A stretch of 6,283 nt of DNA from Hyphomicrobiales bacterium (GCA_011087745.1 JAALLB010000107.1:1-6283), one strand, 5' to 3'. Counted from the first letter of the stretch, positions 1 through 6,257 are shown. Notes: generated by a model not told the origin, from the letters alone. Numbers and translations: made by a program.

Positions 1-171
1 AAGCCTGAAACGTCAACCCCAAATAATCAGATTTTCAAGGACTCGGAGTATACTTCAGAAAGTGATCCGGACAAGGCTGTGGCCATCCATGATGAAATTC
101 ATAATTATTGTTTCATCGCCCGGTCGGTAAATTTTCCCATCCGGTTTGAAGTCGAGATTTTGAAAGAATAG
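1..171 (+). CDS. OsmC family redox protein, C-terminal fragment (5' end outside window)
   Basis: Reading frame 1 is open from the first base to a TAG at 169-171 and gives the last 56 residues of a protein that begins before the window. The tail contains the segment HNYCFIARSVNFPIRFEVE, which resembles the C-terminal signature of the OsmC/Ohr-like family (a helix ending in HxxCFIAxSVNFP). Cys37 of the fragment (bases 109-111) would be the second of the two active-site cysteines of that family, which reduce organic or hydroxy peroxides through a thiol mechanism in the cytoplasm. The first cysteine would lie outside the window and cannot be checked. The stop is 9 bp before the deaminase start on the same strand, so the two are probably co-transcribed. 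Family assignment rests on a short segment recognised by memory; confidence is moderate. Confidence 0.65.
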   Translation, partial: KPETSTPNNQIFKDSEYTSESDPDKAVAIHDEIHNYCFIARSVNFPIRFEVEILKE

Positions 172-173
172 GA
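170..173 (+). promoter_or_regulatory. Ribosome binding site supporting a TTG start (deaminase gene)
   Basis: AGGA lies 7 nt upstream of the TTG at 181 and overlaps the stop codon of the preceding OsmC-like gene. The first in-frame ATG of the deaminase encodes residue 29, beyond the metal-binding HLH motif at residues 18-20, so the TTG must be the start or very close to it. Confidence 0.6.
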
Positions 174-180
174 AAGCATT

Positions 181-1212
181 TTGAAAAGCATAGCTGACAA
201 ACTAATTGATCAACTCCCAAAAGCAGAATTGCATCTTCACATCGAGGGTACGCTTGAACCTGAAATGATGCTCACTTTGGCCAAGCGAAACAATATAAAT
301 CTACCTTATAAATCCGTGGAAGATGTACGGACTGCATATGAGTTCAATTGCTTGCAGGATTTCCTCGATTTATATTACCTTGGCATGTCTGTGCTGGTGA
401 CAGAGCAGGATTTTTACGATCTTACTTGGGCTTATATTGAAAGAGTGCACGCAGACGGGCTAACGCATGTCGAAATGTTTTTTGATCCACAAGCTCATAC
501 CGATCGCGGGATAAAGTTTGAAACAGTTTTGGGCGGTATTGTCTCGGCACTGGAAACTGCTCAAAAAGAATTGAATATCAGCTCGAAATTAATCATGTGC
601 TTCTTGCGACATTTACCGGAAGAAGAAGCATTTGAAGCTTTGAGCTGTGCCTGCAAGCACAAGGAACACATCTATGGCGTAGGACTGGATAGTTCAGAAG
701 CTGGCAATCCGCCTGAAAAATTTACGAGAGTTTTTACAGCTGCGCGTGAAGAAGGCTTCGTTGCTGTTGCACATGTTGGAGAAGAAGGCACTGCCGGGAA
801 CGTTAAAGAAGCACTGGATACCCTAAAAATTGAACGGGTCGACCATGGCAACCACGCGTTTGATGATCCTGACCTTGTTAAGCGGTTGGCGCAGCAGCAA
901 ACACCCCTGACAATGTGCCCAATTTCCAATTTACGATTGAAAGGTATTCCAACACTTTCAGCAAGCCCGGTAAAAAAGGCATTGGATGCAGGTGTCCTGG
1001 TTGCGGTAAACTCAGATGATCCGTCTTATTTCAGAGGGTATCTAAATGACAATTACCGTGCGGTTCATGATGCGCTCAATTTGAACGAAAATGAACTCAT
1101 TACGCTTGCAAAAAACTCCTTTGCAGGATCATTCCTTGAAGACAGGGAAAAACAAAAGCAATTGGACACAATTGACAACTGCGTTGAGAGTATTAAACGG
1201 CAAACAGGCTAG
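181..1212 (+). CDS. Adenine deaminase (adenosine deaminase superfamily, Zn-dependent)
   Basis: This 343-aa protein belongs to the metal-dependent adenosine/adenine deaminase family and is predicted to hydrolyse adenine to hypoxanthine and ammonia in cytoplasmic purine salvage. Visible motifs: the N-terminal AELHLH strand with zinc ligands His18 and His20; AHVGEEG with zinc ligand His198 and proton donor Glu201; VDHGNH with His222; and NSDDP with Asp279 (zinc) and Asp280 (substrate). The spacing and length fit the adenine deaminase branch. So do FFDPQAHTDRG (about 100-110), LDSSEAGNPP (about 169-178) and SDDPSYFRGY, whereas true adenosine deaminases usually have a different motif before the mid-domain glycines and an NTDDP motif. 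Adenosine as substrate cannot be excluded. Translation starts at TTG 181 with an SD 7 nt upstream; a later ATG would delete the zinc site. It follows the OsmC-like gene by 9 bp and its TAG overlaps the stop of the convergent gene. Confidence 0.88.
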   Translation: MKSIADKLIDQLPKAELHLHIEGTLEPEMMLTLAKRNNINLPYKSVEDVRTAYEFNCLQDFLDLYYLGMSVLVTEQDFYDLTWAYIERVHADGLTHVEMFFDPQAHTDRGIKFETVLGGIVSALETAQKELNISSKLIMCFLRHLPEEEAFEALSCACKHKEHIYGVGLDSSEAGNPPEKFTRVFTAAREEGFVAVAHVGEEGTAGNVKEALDTLKIERVDHGNHAFDDPDLVKRLAQQQTPLTMCPISNLRLKGIPTLSASPVKKALDAGVLVAVNSDDPSYFRGYLNDNYRAVHDALNLNENELITLAKNSFAGSFLEDREKQKQLDTIDNCVESIKRQTG

Positions 1213-1826
1213 GGTTCCTTGGGGATTTCACCCGTCGCAACCTCAAACCAATGCTTCCGCCACATGGTCCATTCTGTCTGCCCCCAGAACATTTCTCCAT
1301 CAACAAAAAAAGTTGGAGCGCCAAAAACACCCCTTGAGATAGCTTCATCTGTTGCTTCAATCAGGGATTGCTTGGAAAGTGGATCATTAACAGCTTCTAC
1401 AAAGTGTACCGGATCCACGTTTGCGGTGGATACTACCTGCGCCACGACTTCTGAATCGTTTAAATCCTTGTTTGAAACCCACATGCCATCAAAAATGGCA
1501 TTGGTAAGGGCCATGAACCGTAAATCGTCTTTATAAGCAATGATGCCCCGCATCAAATACAAAGAATTAATCGGGAACTTGTCATTCATCGTAAATGGCA
1601 CGTCAAACCGTTTTGCCCAACGGTGAAAATCATTAAAGACGTAGGCTCCCTTTGCAGGAACCGTTATTGGACTTGAATTACCTGTTTCCTTGAAAACACC
1701 GCCCAATAACATCGGTTTGTAGTTGACCGTGGCATGGGCTTCTTCAATCAAGGCAGGCAATCTTGCCCAGGAGAGGTAGGCTGCCGGACTGATACAATCA
1801 AAATAATAATCTACTTCTTTGGTCAT
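1209..1826 (-). CDS. 2-hydroxychromene-2-carboxylate isomerase-like protein (kappa-GST / DsbA fold)
   Basis: The 205-aa protein matches the HCCA isomerase (NahD-like) family, glutathione-dependent enzymes with a thioredoxin fold and helical insertion. In characterised members the enzyme interconverts 2-hydroxychromene-2-carboxylate and trans-o-hydroxybenzylidenepyruvate in naphthalene catabolism; many relatives have unknown substrates. Visible motifs: the first strand YYFDCISPAAYL with Ser13 at the position of the catalytic, glutathione-activating serine; KPMLLGGVFKETGN (about 37-50); FHRWAKRFDVPF (about 67-78); FPINSL (84-89); and the cis-proline loop GVFGAPTFFVDGEMFWGQ with Pro171. The C-terminal segment after WGQ is tryptophan-rich (TEWTMWRKHW) and less typical. 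No ring-cleaving dioxygenase or aldolase gene is present here, so a naphthalene role is not supported. It starts 1 nt after the upstream SDR gene stop and is probably translationally coupled to it. Confidence 0.82.
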   Translation of the reverse strand: MTKEVDYYFDCISPAAYLSWARLPALIEEAHATVNYKPMLLGGVFKETGNSSPITVPAKGAYVFNDFHRWAKRFDVPFTMNDKFPINSLYLMRGIIAYKDDLRFMALTNAIFDGMWVSNKDLNDSEVVAQVVSTANVDPVHFVEAVNDPLSKQSLIEATDEAISRGVFGAPTFFVDGEMFWGQTEWTMWRKHWFEVATGEIPKEP

Positions 1827-1827
1827 G

Positions 1828-2574
1828 TTAAAATTCCTCGATCCATGGTCTCAAATCTAATTCATGCGTCCAGCTGTCCCTTGGCTGACAATGCACATTC
1901 CAATAATTCTCGGCAATGTGCTCCGGGTTCAAAATGCCATCCTGATCTTTCTTAGCATAGGCATGTGGCCAAAATTCTTTGATGAATTCAGTTTCTATCG
2001 CTCCATCGATAATAAAATGTGCCACATGTATGCCTTTTGGCCAAAGTTCCCGGGCAAGACCCTGTGTCATACCGCGAAGCGCAAACTTGGCGCTGGCAAA
2101 TGCCGCCCCTCCCGCAAAGCCTTTCATGCTCGCTGAAGCTCCGGTAACGAAAATACTGCCCTTACCCCGTGGTTCCATTTTTCTGGCGGCTTCTCTGCAC
2201 GTTAAAAACCCTGCAAAACAGGCCAATTCCCATATTTTGGTGAATTTGCGAACTTCTATTTCTGCAAACGGGAATCTTACGTTTGCACCAATATTAAATA
2301 CCACGACTTCCAAAGGAGCAATATCGTTTTCAATCCGATCAAAAAGCGCAATCATCTGCTCTTCATCGCGCGCATCACACCCAATTGGAACAACTTCTCC
2401 ACCTTCCTGGCGAATTTCCCTAGCCAAATTATCCAGGTGCTCAAGCTTTCGGCGCACGGGCACGACAATATACCCCTCACGAGCAAAACGTTTAGCAATT
2501 GCACCACCGGTTGCATCTCCTGCACCAATCACAAGGCAGGATTTCTTGTCTTTGTTGTTGTTATCCTTGGACAA
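1828..2574 (-). CDS. SDR-fold protein lacking the canonical catalytic Ser and Tyr
   Basis: The 248-aa protein has a short-chain dehydrogenase/reductase Rossmann fold. After a lysine/asparagine-rich leader (about residues 1-11), the nucleotide-binding loop reads VIGAGDATGGAIA (15-27), with Ala21 where classical SDRs carry the second glycine. NIGA at 94-97 replaces the usual NNAG. Aligning GSIFVTGAS...FASAK with the classical ISS...YxxxK segment puts Ala146 at the catalytic serine and Phe159 at the catalytic tyrosine; Lys163 is kept. From memory, a subfamily of bacterial SDRs with GAGD and FAxAKFALR motifs shares this pattern, so it is probably not a mutation. It may bind NAD(P)(H) without classical oxidoreductase chemistry, or use other residues (Ser147, Ser149). 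The start is TTG: an in-frame TAG lies two codons upstream, and AGGGAG sits 8 nt before. It is first in a two-gene operon with the isomerase-like gene. Confidence 0.8.
   Translation of the reverse strand: MSKDNNNKDKKSCLVIGAGDATGGAIAKRFAREGYIVVPVRRKLEHLDNLAREIRQEGGEVVPIGCDARDEEQMIALFDRIENDIAPLEVVVFNIGANVRFPFAEIEVRKFTKIWELACFAGFLTCREAARKMEPRGKGSIFVTGASASMKGFAGGAAFASAKFALRGMTQGLARELWPKGIHVAHFIIDGAIETEFIKEFWPHAYAKKDQDGILNPEHIAENYWNVHCQPRDSWTHELDLRPWIEEF
1834..1839 (-). promoter_or_regulatory. Ribosome binding site of the isomerase gene, inside the SDR 3' end
   Basis: On the minus strand GAGGAA lies 7 nt before the ATG at 1826. It is embedded in the codons for the final Glu-Glu of the SDR, whose TAA ends 1 nt before that ATG. 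This arrangement fits translational coupling of the two genes. Confidence 0.6.
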
Positions 2575-2582
2575 GGTCTACA

Positions 2583-2588
2583 CTCCCT
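2583..2588 (-). promoter_or_regulatory. Ribosome binding site supporting the TTG start of the SDR gene
   Basis: Minus-strand AGGGAG lies 8 nt before the TTG at 2574. Upstream extension of the frame is blocked by a TAG two codons before the TTG, so this start is the longest possible. Confidence 0.6.
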
Positions 2589-2608
2589 ATAGCCAAACTG
2601 CGCTTCAC

Positions 2609-2631
2609 TTCGTACAACATATTTGTACGAA
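2609..2631. promoter_or_regulatory. Inverted-repeat operator candidate between the SDR operon and polA
   Basis: Two perfect 9-bp arms, TTCGTACAA (2609-2617) and TTGTACGAA (2623-2631), flank a 5-nt spacer CATAT. The centre lies in the 92-bp divergent intergenic region. The dyad, about two helical turns long, is typical in size for a dimeric helix-turn-helix regulator. Weak promoter elements overlap it on both strands: towards polA CTTCAC (2603-2608), 17 nt, TACGAA (2626-2631); towards the SDR TTGCTC (2647-2642), 17 nt, AAATAT (2624-2619). Neither hexamer pair is strong. The regulator is not in the window and its family cannot be assigned. A transcript hairpin is possible but no T-run follows, so it is not an intrinsic terminator. 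Confidence 0.5.
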
Positions 2632-2654
2632 ATATCCAATTGAGCAACCCCGAC

Positions 2655-2658
2655 GGAG
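2655..2658 (+). promoter_or_regulatory. polA: Ribosome binding site fixing the polA start
   Basis: GGAG lies 8 nt upstream of ATG 2667. The protein from this ATG begins MKQGDHLFLVDGSAYIFRA, matching the normal N-terminus of PolA 5'-nuclease domains. The in-frame 56-codon extension back to 2499 would overlap the divergent SDR gene and has no family match. Confidence 0.65.
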
Positions 2659-2666
2659 TAAGCCTC

Positions 2667-5570
2667 ATGAAACAAGGTGATCACCTGTTTCTGGTCGATG
2701 GATCAGCCTATATTTTCCGCGCATATCATGCGCTACCGCCACTTACGCGTAAATCTGATGGCCTTCCAGTTGGGGCGGTCTCCGGCTTTTGTAATATGCT
2801 ATGGAAATTGGTGCAGGAAGCTCGCGATACTTCCGTTGGTGTTGTGCCCACCCATTTTGCGGTGATTTTTGATTATTCATCCAAGACCTTCCGCAATGAA
2901 ATATATCCTGAATATAAAGCCAACCGTGATGCGCCACCTGAAGACCTGAGGCCGCAATTTTCGCTGATCAGAAAAGCCACACGGGCATTCAATCTACCTT
3001 GTATTGAAACGGAAGGATTTGAGGCCGACGACATCATCGCAAGTTATGCAAAAGAAGCCGAGGCCGTTGGCGGTGAAGTTACCATCATTTCATCAGACAA
3101 GGATTTGATGCAACTGATTACACCAAACACCATTATGTATGACACAATGAAAGACCGACGGGTTGGCATTGATGAAGTTCACGAGAAATTTGGTGTTGGT
3201 CCTGAAAAAATGATTGATCTGCAGGCACTTGCCGGAGATTCCACAGACAACATTCCCGGTGTTCCCGGTATTGGACCCAAAACCGCTGCACAATTGCTCG
3301 ATGAATACGATACCCTTGAAACGCTGCTTGAGCGAGCTGGCGAGATCAAACAGAACAAGCGCCGTGAGAATCTGATTGAATTTGCTGACCTGGCTCGTAT
3401 CTCAAAGCAACTTGTTACCCTTAAAAATGATGTTCCGTTGGATGTGCCATTGGATGGATTGGTGCTTGAAGAACCAAACGGCCCCAAGCTTATTTCATTT
3501 TTGAAAGCCATGGAGTTTACCTCCATTACCCGCAAGGTTGCAGAAATAACTGATACTGATTCCAGCGCGGTTGAAGCGGATACGATCACCGTTGATGGCT
3601 ATGAAAACGCCCGTGGTCCGGATCTTGATGCCGGAGATGGTGCGGATGGCAGTAAATCAGAAGGTGGCAATACGCCAGAAGCGCTGGTTCAGGCTCGCGC
3701 TGCAGAAGGTGAAGCTACAAAAATTAATGCTGATACTTATGAGTGTGTTCGCGATGAAGCCACTTTAGAAGCTTGGGTCCAACGCATCTATGAAGCCGGT
3801 ATTGTTGCAATCGATACTGAAACAACCTCGCTTGATCCAATGGAAGCTGAGCTTGTGGGGATATCTCTTGCCACAGCACTGGGTAGAGCCTGTTACATTC
3901 CTTTCGCCCATAAAGAAGGTCAGGACGATCTTTTGGGTGGTGGCATAGCACCTGACCAAATCAATCCTGCCAAAGCGACTAAGATCCTCAAGCCAGTGTT
4001 AGAAGATTTATCCATCTTAAAAATCGGTCAGAACATGAAATACGACTGGTTGATGCTTTCACAAGTTGGCATTAATATGGTTGGTCTTGATGACACCATG
4101 CTGATGTCTTACGTGCTTGATGCAGGACGCGGCGGTCATGGCATGGATGATCTTGCAAAACGCCACTTGGGACATGATTGTATACCCTACAAGGAACTTA
4201 CGGGCACTGGCAAATCTGCAATTACGTTTGATATGGTCGAGATCGAAAAAGCAACGCGCTATGCAGCTGAAGACGCAGACGTTACCTTGCGTTTGTGGCG
4301 TGTTTTAAAACCGCGCCTTGTAGCTGAAAAAATGACACCCGTTTATGAACGACTGGAACGCCCATTGATTGAGGTTGTCGCCAAGATGGAACAACGCGGA
4401 ATTTCGGTTGATCGCCAAATACTGTCGCGTCTTTCTGGCGAATTAGCACAGGCAGCAGCCGGACTAGAATCTGAAATACACGAACTTGCGGGTCGAAGTT
4501 TCAATGCCGGTTCTCCAAAGCAATTGGGCGAAATTTTATTTGATGAAATGGGACTTCCTGGAGGCAAAAAGACCAAGACGGGTGCCTGGCAAACAGGAGT
4601 GCAGGTTCTGGAAGATTTGGCCGCTGAAGGTCATGAACTTCCTCGCAAGATTATTGGGTGGCGACAGCTTACCAAATTAAAATCAACCTACACTGATGCA
4701 CTTCCTGGTTTTATCAATCAAGATACGGGCCGGGTCCATACATCCTATTCAATGGCGTCTACCTCTACCGGACGTTTTTCATCCTCTGACCCCAACTTGC
4801 AGAACATTCCAATCAGAACAGCAGAGGGGCGCAAAATCAGGACTGCCTTTGTGGCCAACAAGGGTAACAAGCTGGTTTCTGCAGACTATTCGCAAGTTGA
4901 ATTGCGGGTTTTGGCTCATATCGCTGATATCCCCCAATTAAAGCAGGCTTTTGCTGATGGATTGGACATTCATGCAATGACCGCATCTGAAATGTTCAAC
5001 ACACCCATTGATGGCATGGACCCGATGATGCGCCGCCGGGCAAAGGCAATCAATTTCGGCATCATATACGGTATTTCTGCCTTTGGCCTTGCCAATCAGT
5101 TGAGCATTGGACGTTCAGAGGCTAGCGAGTATATCAAAACCTATTTTGAGCGCTTTCCGGGCATCAAGGGATACATGGAAGAAACAAAGAACTTTGCCCG
5201 TGAACATGGTTATGTTGAAACCATTTTTGGCCGTCAGGCCCACTATCCCGGCATTAAAGACCCAAATCCGCAAATGCGTGCATTTAATGAACGTGCTGCG
5301 ATTAATGCTCCCATACAAGGATCAGCTGCGGATATCATTCGCCGCGCAATGGTCCGTATGGATGGGGTATTGCAGGATGCAAACTTGTCAGCAAAAATGC
5401 TATTGCAAGTTCATGATGAACTGATCTTTGAAATTCCTGAAGATGAAGTTGATCAAACCATCACACTTGTTAAGGACGTCATGGAAAATGCAACAATGCC
5501 AACACTTCAAATGTCAGTGCCGCTAAAGGTTGATGCGCAAGCAGCGGATAATTGGGACGAGGCACACTAA
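2667..5570 (+). CDS. polA: DNA polymerase I (5' nuclease, 3'-5' exonuclease, polymerase)
   Basis: A 967-aa family A polymerase that removes RNA primers, fills gaps and performs repair synthesis at the nucleoid. Domain 1 (about 1-290) is the 5' flap nuclease: VDGSAYIFRAYHALPP with Asp11, EADD (Asp121, Asp122), SSDKDLMQL (Asp144, Asp146) and the helix-hairpin-helix GDSTDNIPGVPGIGPKTA. An acidic low-complexity linker spans about 295-355. Domain 2 (about 360-555) is a proofreading exonuclease with Asp383 and Glu385 in DTE, Asp476 in DDTML, and Tyr532 and Asp536 in YAAED; all catalytic positions are present, unlike Taq polymerase. Domain 3 (about 560-967) is the polymerase: motif A SADYSQVELR (Asp740), motif B RRRAKAINFGIIYG (Arg789, Lys793, Phe797, Tyr801) and motif C LLQVHDELIFEIP (His916, Asp917, Glu918). 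It is slightly longer than the E. coli enzyme (928 aa), largely because of the linker. It is divergent from the SDR operon and is followed 18 bp later by a DUF427 gene. Confidence 0.98.
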   Translation: MKQGDHLFLVDGSAYIFRAYHALPPLTRKSDGLPVGAVSGFCNMLWKLVQEARDTSVGVVPTHFAVIFDYSSKTFRNEIYPEYKANRDAPPEDLRPQFSLIRKATRAFNLPCIETEGFEADDIIASYAKEAEAVGGEVTIISSDKDLMQLITPNTIMYDTMKDRRVGIDEVHEKFGVGPEKMIDLQALAGDSTDNIPGVPGIGPKTAAQLLDEYDTLETLLERAGEIKQNKRRENLIEFADLARISKQLVTLKNDVPLDVPLDGLVLEEPNGPKLISFLKAMEFTSITRKVAEITDTDSSAVEADTITVDGYENARGPDLDAGDGADGSKSEGGNTPEALVQARAAEGEATKINADTYECVRDEATLEAWVQRIYEAGIVAIDTETTSLDPMEAELVGISLATALGRACYIPFAHKEGQDDLLGGGIAPDQINPAKATKILKPVLEDLSILKIGQNMKYDWLMLSQVGINMVGLDDTMLMSYVLDAGRGGHGMDDLAKRHLGHDCIPYKELTGTGKSAITFDMVEIEKATRYAAEDADVTLRLWRVLKPRLVAEKMTPVYERLERPLIEVVAKMEQRGISVDRQILSRLSGELAQAAAGLESEIHELAGRSFNAGSPKQLGEILFDEMGLPGGKKTKTGAWQTGVQVLEDLAAEGHELPRKIIGWRQLTKLKSTYTDALPGFINQDTGRVHTSYSMASTSTGRFSSSDPNLQNIPIRTAEGRKIRTAFVANKGNKLVSADYSQVELRVLAHIADIPQLKQAFADGLDIHAMTASEMFNTPIDGMDPMMRRRAKAINFGIIYGISAFGLANQLSIGRSEASEYIKTYFERFPGIKGYMEETKNFAREHGYVETIFGRQAHYPGIKDPNPQMRAFNERAAINAPIQGSAADIIRRAMVRMDGVLQDANLSAKMLLQVHDELIFEIPEDEVDQTITLVKDVMENATMPTLQMSVPLKVDAQAADNWDEAH

Positions 5571-5574
5571 TCTC

Positions 5575-5580
5575 AGGGAG
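5575..5580 (+). promoter_or_regulatory. Ribosome binding site choosing between two ATGs (DUF427 gene)
   Basis: AGGGAG lies 8 nt before ATG 5589 but only 3 nt before the out-of-frame ATG at 5584. This favours 5589, which opens the DUF427 frame. Confidence 0.6.
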
Positions 5581-5588
5581 ACAATGAA

Positions 5589-5969
5589 ATGGCTTCAAGC
5601 AATCCAGCTCCAGGCTTTGCAAACCACCCCAATCATACGGTGGAAATTGCTGCCGCGAACGGGCCGATAAACATCTCCATTGATGACGAAGTCATTGCGG
5701 CAACAAATGATGCATTAGTCCTAAAGGAAAACGGGTATGGCGATGCATTTTACATTCCAAAATCTGCTTTGGGTGAAAGCATGTTGCAAACAAGTGATCA
5801 TTCAACCCATTGTCCATTTAAGGGAGATGCAAGCTATTACCATCTCGTTCACAAGGGGAAGGTCCACGAAAATGCGGTCTGGAGCTATAAAACGCCGTTT
5901 GATGAGGCCATGAAAATAAAAGAACACATTGCGATTTATCCCAATGTCGCAAAAGTTGGCCCAGCTTGA
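5589..5969 (+). CDS. DUF427 domain-containing protein
   Basis: The 126-aa protein matches the DUF427 family, small cytoplasmic beta-rich proteins with no firmly established biochemical role. Recognisable features: the N-terminal NPAPGFANHPNHTVEI (5-20) common in proteobacterial members; a strand-rich section with DDEVIAATNDALVLKENG; YIPKSAL (55-61); the signature STHCPFKGDASYY (72-84) with His74, Cys75, Lys78 and Asp80; and a C-terminal AVWSY...P...EHIAIYPNV segment (Trp98, Tyr100, Tyr117, Pro118). No signal peptide or membrane segment is seen, and the length is usual for a single-domain member. The start 18 bp after the polA stop, with a good SD, suggests co-transcription with polA, though this alone does not imply a role in DNA metabolism. 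No clear terminator follows: AAGCT (5983-5987) and AGCTT (5994-5998) could form only a weak stem. Confidence 0.88.
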   Translation: MASSNPAPGFANHPNHTVEIAAANGPINISIDDEVIAATNDALVLKENGYGDAFYIPKSALGESMLQTSDHSTHCPFKGDASYYHLVHKGKVHENAVWSYKTPFDEAMKIKEHIAIYPNVAKVGPA

Positions 5970-5979
5970 TAATAGATGA

Positions 5980-6008
5980 TTGAAGCTTGGCTGAGCTTGG
6001 TCTAAAAG
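5980..6008 (+). promoter_or_regulatory. Possible promoter of tRNA-Arg
   Basis: TTGAAG (5980-5985), a 17-nt spacer and TAAAAG (6003-6008) lie just upstream of the tRNA, which would place the transcript start about 4 nt before the mature 5' end. The spacer holds a direct repeat AGCTTGG (5984-5990, 5994-6000). The hexamers are only partial matches to the consensus, and read-through from the polA unit is equally possible. Confidence 0.3.
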
Positions 6009-6018
6009 AAACAAATCC

Positions 6019-6095
6019 GCACCCATAGCTCAGCTGGATAGAGCGCTGCCCTCCGAAGGCAGAGGCCGCAGGTTCAACTCCTGCTGGGTGCACCA
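6019..6095 (+). tRNA. tRNA-Arg (anticodon CCG)
   Basis: The 77-nt sequence folds into a complete cloverleaf. The acceptor stem GCACCCA (6019-6025) pairs with TGGGTGC (6085-6091). The D stem GCTC/GAGC (6028-6031, 6041-6044) closes the loop AGCTGGATA. The anticodon stem CTGCC/GGCAG (6046-6050, 6058-6062) closes loop CTCCGAA with anticodon CCG at 6053-6055. The variable loop is AGGCC, and the T stem GCAGG/CCTGC (6068-6072, 6080-6084) closes TTCAACT. The discriminator is A6092 and CCA is encoded at 6093-6095. It decodes the arginine codon CGG. There is no sign of an intron or mismatch. Confidence 0.98.
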
Positions 6096-6257
6096 AATTC
6101 CTCAATAAATACAATAATATAAATGCTCCGTACTTTCAAGTCATTTGTCGTAAATGCGTCTGGGTCATCACCTGGTCACCACCAAAAATCCAATTTCAGC
6201 CAAGCCACGAATTTATAACTGAACCGCTCCTTGTTTGTCGGAGGGCGTTTTGTTCAA
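6096..6257. other. AT-rich region downstream of tRNA-Arg with no recognised gene
   Basis: These 162 bases begin with an A/T-rich run (about 6096-6124). I see no rho-independent terminator with a T-run, no tRNA and no convincing frame on either strand. A minus-strand frame ending at 6162 is broken by a TGA at about 6196-6198, leaving a peptide of under 15 residues. No second copy of the tRNA 3' end is visible, so an attachment-site repeat cannot be demonstrated within the window. Confidence 0.5.

Noticed and set aside
2499..2666. 56-codon N-terminal extension of PolA
   Set aside because: It overlaps the divergent SDR gene and the intergenic dyad and has no PolA similarity. ATG 2667 has an SD and gives the usual N-terminus.
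1979..2680. Plus-strand 233-aa frame opposite the SDR gene
   Set aside because: It is antisense to a well-supported SDR gene, with a composition typical of a shadow frame and no recognisable motifs.
3179..3589. Minus-strand 136-aa frame inside polA
   Set aside because: It is serine/arginine-rich, antisense to conserved nuclease-domain codons, and has no domain signature.
5983..5998. Hairpin AAGCT/AGCTT as a terminator after the DUF427 gene
   Set aside because: The stem has only 5 bp and no T-run follows; it overlaps a possible tRNA promoter and is better described as part of an AGCTTGG direct repeat.
5818..6114. Minus-strand 98-aa frame across the tRNA and DUF427 3' end
   Set aside because: Its N-terminal part (GVEPAASAFGGQRSIQLSYG) is the antisense translation of the tRNA-Arg, a well-known spurious protein pattern; the rest is a shadow of the DUF427 gene.
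6123..6198. Minus-strand peptide ending GDQVMTQTHLRQMT as a possible integrase C-terminus
   Set aside because: A TGA in the same frame at about 6196-6198 limits it to a tiny peptide, and no integrase motif (R...HxxR...Y) is visible.
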